Made by a program: the position numbers and the translations under genes
Assembly (NCBI GenBank): GCA_933228895.1
Contig: OW121848.1
Location: forward strand, 82,107,470-82,171,469
DNA: 64,000 nucleotides
Reading direction: 5' to 3'
DNA from: Platycnemis pennipes
Lineage: Eukaryota; Arthropoda; Insecta; Odonata; Platycnemididae
Shown here: piece by piece, positions 58,609 through 64,000 of the stretch
Numbering within the stretch: position 1 is the first letter of the stretch
Layout of the letters: each line of letters opens with the position of its first letter
The notes under the pieces: model-generated
Told to the model about the DNA's origin: nothing
What the model saw: only the letters and a program-made list of their open reading frames with translations
The model's database searches: none

Positions 58609-59696
58609 TGTTTTCTCTGAGAATTGAACTTAAATGTATGCTGTGTGCTTAGCTATGTTAGATGAAACTGGATAATCCTTGGCTGTATATTTCACCTTTT
58701 AAGTGTGCATAGCATGAATTCGATGAGGCAACACTGAGAGGTAGGCGATAATTGTTGTAAAATTCCATTTAATGAGAACGTTGGAGACGAATGTGGCTCA
58801 TCAGTTAGTCACTGACATGCTCAATGAAGTTATGCTCTCAATGAGGAACAAAAAATTAAAAAATCCATTCTGCTTTGTGTTAGGTAGGATAGGTTTGTTA
58901 ACTTGCATGAGAACTAAATTCTAAGTCCGCCCAATAATTTTGAGCCCTAAGTACAGCAATGATATACTCATTACATATTTTTTAATTACTTTTATATAGA
59001 AATTTGAGAATGTTATAACTTTATTTCAGCAATTTAATGCCTGTTAATGTGATCAGAAAAAAATTGCATAAACCTTTTCTCAAACATGATACTATATTTG
59101 AAAGGGATCTAATATCCTGTGAGTATAGCAAGGATTTTTTTTAATATTTACAATTTCATATATCCAGAAGATTTGAAAGCATTAAATTAGCGATTTGGTA
59201 AAAATTTTAATGTACATTTCAAACAAATTAAAGTGATTCCGGCCTTTGGATATTCGGAATCAGGACGGACTGATTTTTCCTATTCCGTTAAAAAAAATGT
59301 AGTACAGTTTTTAACTAGTCTGTGGTTGGTTTGCATAAAAACCCTATTTTTAAACGGAGGTGTTGAACCGAAGTTATTTTTTAAGCTACATTTTCTGCTT
59401 TTCTGCTGATATTTCAGCTCGTTTGAATTAACTCCTCTTCCCACTGTCGTTACCCCCTGAAATATTGGTGTGGCCGAGCGCATGTTTATGAGCGTTTATT
59501 CACATGCAACTCCCTTATGTATCCCCACGTTAATAGCCTACAAAATTGCAATACTTCTATTTTTCGAACAACTTGGAAAAAGATATTCGCGTTTATGTTT
59601 CCAACTCCGAATCCTAGCCTTTTGACAAGGGAATATTTTCATAAAATATTGCGTAAATCCATTCATTCCTAGATGTTTTTGAATACTGTTCTATTT
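58609..59696. other. AT-rich DNA, nothing recognised
   Basis: The longest frame (59280-59483 minus, 67 codons) is unremarkable. No structure can be supported here. Confidence 0.4.
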
Positions 59697-59704
59697 GTAA
59701 ATAT

Positions 59705-60911
59705 CATATTTGGGATTAACGATTTAAAAAACTAACGATTAAAACTAATCGTTGAAAATGTGGTTAACTATTTAATTTAATCGTTACTTTTTAGTAGAGC
59801 TAACTTTTAACTGTTAATCATTAAAATTATGCATTAACTGATACAAAACTAACTTCAGTTAATTTTTTTCGTTAATTTTTCTTGACGGTCGACCTGTCCG
59901 AATTCGAACGCAAAGGTTACCCAACAGTCAAATGGAAAAATAAAACGGTATCTAAGAATTCAAGGGTAGTTGTGCAAGAATTCAATGAATAGGCCCAGAC
60001 AAATACATTCAAACAAAAGCGGGGCTGAGGGGAGTGACCGCCAAAGTTTAGGAACGTACCCTCAGACGAGAAAACACGAAACCACGCGATGATAATGCCC
60101 TGGAAGGTTCGTATGCCTTACTCGGTGACATCATGTCGTCAATACTACATAGTTGAAGCCGAGAAAGAAGGGTCACCTAAAACCTATTACGGATAATGAG
60201 GGGGTGAGGTTCATTCAAGCTAATGCGTCTGTTACAATGCGCCAGTCAACGTATGCTTTACTCGGCGACATTGCTTTGTCAACAATACATCACCCCCTGT
60301 AAAACGCGAACAAAGGTGCGCAGGCACACCCTCAGCATCTACTGTAACTCTAAATAACTAAGCCGTTTACACTGAAATTTTACAATTGTGAAGGGATACT
60401 TCACATCGCAATGTGGAAATCGATAAAATTCCAACATTAAAGCACTTTTTACTGCTCAGAACAATCTTTGGCGGCAAATTATGGTTCGTCAGAAAGTTTT
60501 ACATTGACAACAACTTAAAATTGGAGCTCCATCTCAGAAAAATCGTCGAATCCTTTCAGCAAACACTACGAAACATGGCCAACAACACTCTGGACACTGA
60601 ATGGAATTACAACGAAAATGCCCAATTCAAATATTTTTAAACAAATGGATATGGATGCAGAAAACTGCAATTAAGGTTTTCAGTGTTTGCTTCGTTTTTC
60701 AAAACAAAAAACCATCAAGGCCTCTATTACCTCAGCATACAATTTGCCAAAGTAACTGCAAAAGTAACTTCTAACGTAAAAGTTACTTTTACTAACTTTA
60801 ACTTTAATCAGTTACTTTTTCGGAAAATTAACTTTTAACTTAAACTAGTTACTTTTTACAAAGATTAACTTTAACTTTAATCAGTTTTTTTGGGTAACTT
60901 TCCCAACTATG
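59705..60911. mobile_element. 1.2-kb hAT-like transposon with repeat-rich ends
   Basis: The left end CATATTTGGGATTAAC and the reverse complement of the right end CATAGTTGGGAAAGTTAC are similar. The element is flanked by an imperfect 8-bp duplication, GTAAATAT at 59697-59704 and GTAAGTCT at 60912-60919 (6 of 8). Both ends carry many short motifs of the (A)GTAACTTTT / AACTTTAA type in inverse orientation, which could be transposase-binding subterminal repeats. Interior sequence includes an imperfect direct repeat near 60112-60150 and 60246-60290. The superfamily call rests on TSD length and termini only. Confidence 0.65.
60413..60640 (+). pseudogene. 75-codon frame inside the 59705-60911 element
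   Basis: The frame encodes a peptide of normal composition (HFLLLRTIFGGKLWFVRKF, LELHLRKIVESFQQTL) located in the right half of the hAT-like element. It could be a remnant of its transposase or of captured sequence, but I recognise no conserved hAT block such as the C-terminal dimerisation motif. Confidence 0.2.
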
Positions 60912-60919
60912 GTAAGTCT

Positions 60920-61200
60920 TAGGAACTTGCTAACCCTTTATCGTCAATATTTTCCAGTTTTACCATGATACTCGGCAGCTCTTAAAATAATGTTTATCTA
61001 TGCGCGTGAATCGTATTTTTGTAGTTTTTAATTTTTGTATATTACTCACTTTTGACTATGAAAACATACTCCAGGTTCTGCAAATTTTAATGCACGTATA
61101 TTTTTGTGGAGAACTTACTTGAGGAAATTGTAGTCTCGTTAGTCTTTAATTCCGTCACCTCAAATCTGTTCCAGTCATGGTCACTTATACGGTCCCTCAT
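60920..61200. other. AT-rich DNA, nothing recognised
   Basis: A short AT-rich interval between the hAT-like element and the next island. No support for any feature. Confidence 0.35.
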
Positions 61201-61860
61201 TCGTGATACCATCCCAATTTCCTTCCTTAGCCTTTGCGTACAGCTCTCGGACCACTCTCTGTTCACGCGATTCCGGACGGAAAACAGCCGACCAGCACCT
61301 TTATCCCGGGTCCCATTTTTCCATCATCACGCACGCCCTCGTACGCCCTCCAATAATAACACTTCCCTTCCGCTGCGCTCCCCCGTACATTCAACAACCT
61401 CCTTACACCCCTACACCCTCGGAAAATCGCTCGCTTCAATTTCTTTTTATTTCTTTTTTTGACTTACCGACCTCGCCCCCTTCACGGAAGCCAATCCTCC
61501 CGTCAATTCCCTCATTACCCTTCCGACAACTCTGCTGCGCTCGCCACAAGTGCTTCGGCGAGACGGGGCTCGTGCACGCACGCCCGTGTTGTTCCCCGCC
61601 GACCCCAACTGACGTGAAGTCGTCGTGTTTGCATAGAGGCGTGGCGCGTCCTGCTAGGGATTCGCCGTCGACGCTGGAGGGAACTGAGGTGGCAATGAGG
61701 GACAGGCTGCATTCCATGGTTTCCCCATCGCCGATGTAGAGATCAATCGTATACCCCATCCTGTAAGCAGATCTCAGCAGTGGGTAGAGTGACGCGTGTC
61801 CGATGTTCAATAGATATAACTCTATTGTGCGGTCCCCGTAGATGCGGTACGACTTAAAAT
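61200..61860. other. CpG-rich island, pyrimidine-biased
   Basis: CpGs are dense at 61250-61410 and 61540-61680. Frames at 61203-61739 (plus, 178 codons) and 61436-61810 (minus, 124 codons) overlap. The plus product is proline/serine-rich. The minus product (MNIGHASLYPLLRSAYRMG start) has more normal composition but no recognised domain. A promoter or first exon is plausible. Confidence 0.4.
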
Positions 61861-62054
61861 TTTAACGATTTTTTCCAAGTATTTTGAAATTTCATTTCCT
61901 GAATTTTTTTTGTTTCAGGATATTTTCATATTAAATCTAGGAAAAAAATCGTCAATCAGTTTTTCATTAATGTATTCGCGTTCTTGTGTATCTGCTCACT
62001 GATCGCTAATTTCATCGGATACTAATCGGAACTATTCGAGAATTCGAGAACTAA

Positions 62055-62235
62055 TGCCGGCTGTGGTGGCCAGGGCTATAATACATTGGCACTGCAACCC
62101 GAAAGATCGTGGTTTCGAATCCCACTCAGGTCACGGATGCTGCGTTTGACTTAGGATTAAGACCTTAGGTTAGACGATGTGATTTGACCTTAGCTGTTGG
62201 AGTACCTAAAACCGATGCCTACGTGAGCACTAATT
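62055..62235 (+). mobile_element. tRNA-derived SINE, plus strand
   Basis: The head GCCGGCTGTGGTGGCCAGGG leads to a B box GTTTCGAATCC at 62112-62122 (10 of 11). The body is GACTTAGGATTAAGACCTTA followed by GGTTAGACGATGTGA and TTAGCTGTTGGAGTACC. The minus-strand element at 58455-58608 shares head and body, and a weak body-only match lies near 14655-14730. The head is too degenerate to be a tRNA gene. Confidence 0.72.
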
Positions 62236-62520
62236 TATTTGAATTATATCAATTACCTACATTACAAGTTTTGATATCCTTGAAAAATATGGCAAATGCC
62301 AAATTTGACCTCTGATTTCATTGCTATTCCCTCGTGCGTCTTTTCATTCCAGCACAGAGAAAACCATCTTCGTGTAAATGAATTTTTCGAATTTTTTTAC
62401 AAAATTCGTGGCAAGTTAATTCAAAGAGGGCGAATAGACTTTAGGGCCGTCAATCGTGAATGATTTATGTACAAATAGGTTAAAAGGCAGGGGAAAAATA
62501 TTCCTTGCCATAGATGCTTG
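62236..62520. other. AT-rich DNA, nothing recognised
   Basis: No ORF or repeat is supported between the SINE and the next island. Confidence 0.35.
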
Positions 62521-62990
62521 GTGTCATCCATTCAGGGGAACCCTTGACATGTCTCGCCATCGATATTCGGCCGTCGTATTCAGCTGCCTTTCGCACGAGC
62601 TTCGGCCGGGGCAGTTGGCGAATCTTGCGGGCCTTCTCCGTCGTGATCCAACCTGCTCCCAACCGATGCGCACCCCCTCGCGCGTTTCTCATTCCGACTC
62701 CCTCGCCCTCTTTCCATCCCTTGTTTTGTTACCTGTCACGCTCCACACCGTACCCCATCCCTCCACTCACTCTTCAGCCCTCTCTTGAACAGGGGAGAGT
62801 ACTCGCGGCGAGAAGCCGTATTCATTATTTCCTCAATCCGAACCCCCCCCTCAATGTGTCAACCTTCCCTTGTGTCCTTTCAATCCCCCCACCCCGCCCT
62901 ATCCACTCCATCGCGCGACTCTTGGCTCGAACCATTTACTCCGCAGCGCGGAGTGTGCAACACGCAAGGGAATGCATAACAGGATACAAG
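62520..62990. other. CpG-rich, pyrimidine-biased island
   Basis: CpGs are dense at about 62545-62710 and 62790-62960, with CT-rich DNA between. The plus frames 62456-62788 and 62514-63149 (211 codons) overlap in different frames and match no family. ACTCCGCAGCGCGGAGT at 62939-62955 is a perfect 8-bp inverted repeat around one base. Confidence 0.4.
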
Positions 62991-64000
62991 CCCCTCTATT
63001 TTTTTTTAATTCTCTATCTCATTGCCCCGAGTATTGTTGCGCGTTCTGAGGGGATAATCCCTATTTTGAAGGCGGTCTTGAAATCTCTCGTTATTACATG
63101 CTTGGTGTCACCCGCCTTCAGGAGAACTCATTTCCATGATTGTAATTAATTCATTATTCATGAGTTTATCCGGCGGGCAAAAAGGATTCAGAATGTTCTT
63201 TGTATGCCGGATGAGTTCCCTGGAAATCGAGTGCGCTCAGCTCTGCATCCCAACTTCTACATGCAAGCCAATTTGTCCCTTTGTGCTATTTTAGCTCTGA
63301 GCATATTTGCCGCGCGCAACTAATGATAAGTGAATGGAAATTGTTTCATCTGAGCAACATTTTGTTGCCGCCTTAAATTAAATGTAGAAATACCCCATGA
63401 TGGTTGTTGTTTTTGTTAATTTGAGAATGGGAAATGAGAATATCTAAGCTGTAGGGTTGACTATATTGGTTGCAGTGGTATAATTGGGTATTCGGATTCT
63501 TCAACTTCCTAGGTATTTAGGCGCCTTTTAACGTAATGTCGGTGAAGTTCAATCTAACACTTCATTTATGCTCCCAAGGGACAGAATTCGTTCTAATTAC
63601 CATGAAAAGTGTATTTAAGAAAATTAAATGTTGGAAATCCCTTCGATGTTCGTCCACTCTACATGGTTCGACTAATAAGTGCTATACTTGTGCTTTCCTG
63701 GAGAAGTAACCCGATGTTTGTGGTCGCATGAACAAAACCAGATGAATGGCATAAGTCCTGTTTCCTAATTTTGTGCTTTAACACTGACTGAACGTGACTG
63801 TACTGAACGCGAAGTATTATGAATCACCGTGCAGATGTACTTGCGGGGGTCGTCGATAGGGGCATCGCTGAAGCTACGATGAATCTTTCAGCCTCTTGTC
63901 ATTCCCCTCTTTAATCCTTATGTTGCCATGATTCTGACCAAAGTTTCCTGAGCCTTGTGACTTAGCATATATCTTTCTCCCAATTCCATCGTTATACTCT
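62991..64000. other. AT-rich DNA to window end, nothing recognised
   Basis: I see no supported gene, repeat or regulatory structure in the last kilobase. Confidence 0.4.

Noticed and set aside
62055..62135. tRNA gene
   Set aside because: The B box is good, but no cloverleaf with paired acceptor and anticodon stems can be formed. The body matches another copy, so it is a SINE.

Overview
This window looks like intergenic or intronic DNA from a large, repeat-rich animal genome, most likely an arthropod. It is AT-rich overall, has no bacterial-style gene packing, and is interrupted by short CpG-rich islands with polypurine/polypyrimidine bias. The recognisable proteins are all transposon proteins: a Jockey/CR1-type LINE reverse transcriptase, a PIF/Harbinger (HARBI1-like) transposase, a Penelope-like element (PLE) with a GIY-YIG endonuclease, and a LINE ORF2 C-terminus. 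This mix is typical of insects and other arthropods, but I cannot name the species. I found no convincing host protein gene, rRNA or functional tRNA. Most long open frames are low-complexity translations of CT- or GA-rich DNA.

Layout. 1-1000: CpG-rich DNA with a possible coding-exon end at the window edge. 1646-1958: short hAT element with 8-bp target-site duplication (TSD). 5405-6690: LINE 3' end, a tRNA-derived SINE, a second copy of its body and a small tandem expansion. 6985-14250: AT-rich DNA with islands. 14784-17340: 2.56-kb DNA transposon with imperfect terminal inverted repeats (TIRs) and a transposase-tail-like ORF. 20182-20984: diverged direct repeat. 22972-23960 (minus) and about 26388-26780 (plus): two copies of one LINE family. 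24180-41420: AT-rich DNA with several strong CpG/skew islands and a short LINE tail of another family near 38.9 kb. 41587-44251: broken Harbinger transposon with a 389-bp internal tandem duplication. 45936-46194: second short hAT. 50906-52500: fold-back pair of Penelope-like 3' ends with hammerhead-like cores. 56947-57264: perfect 158-bp tandem duplication. 58455-58608 and 62055-62235: tRNA-derived SINEs. 59705-60911: 1.2-kb hAT-like element with repeated GTAACT-like ends. 61200-62980: two more CpG-rich islands.

No genes form a pathway. The window records successive transposition: old frameshifted elements (Harbinger, LINE) sit beside much younger events (the PLE inverted pair, with two mismatches seen in 534 bp, and the perfect 158-bp duplication). 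The CpG/skew islands are the best candidates for host regulatory DNA or first exons. No transcript, alignment or repeat-library evidence was available, so family names rest on motifs and termini read directly from the sequence.
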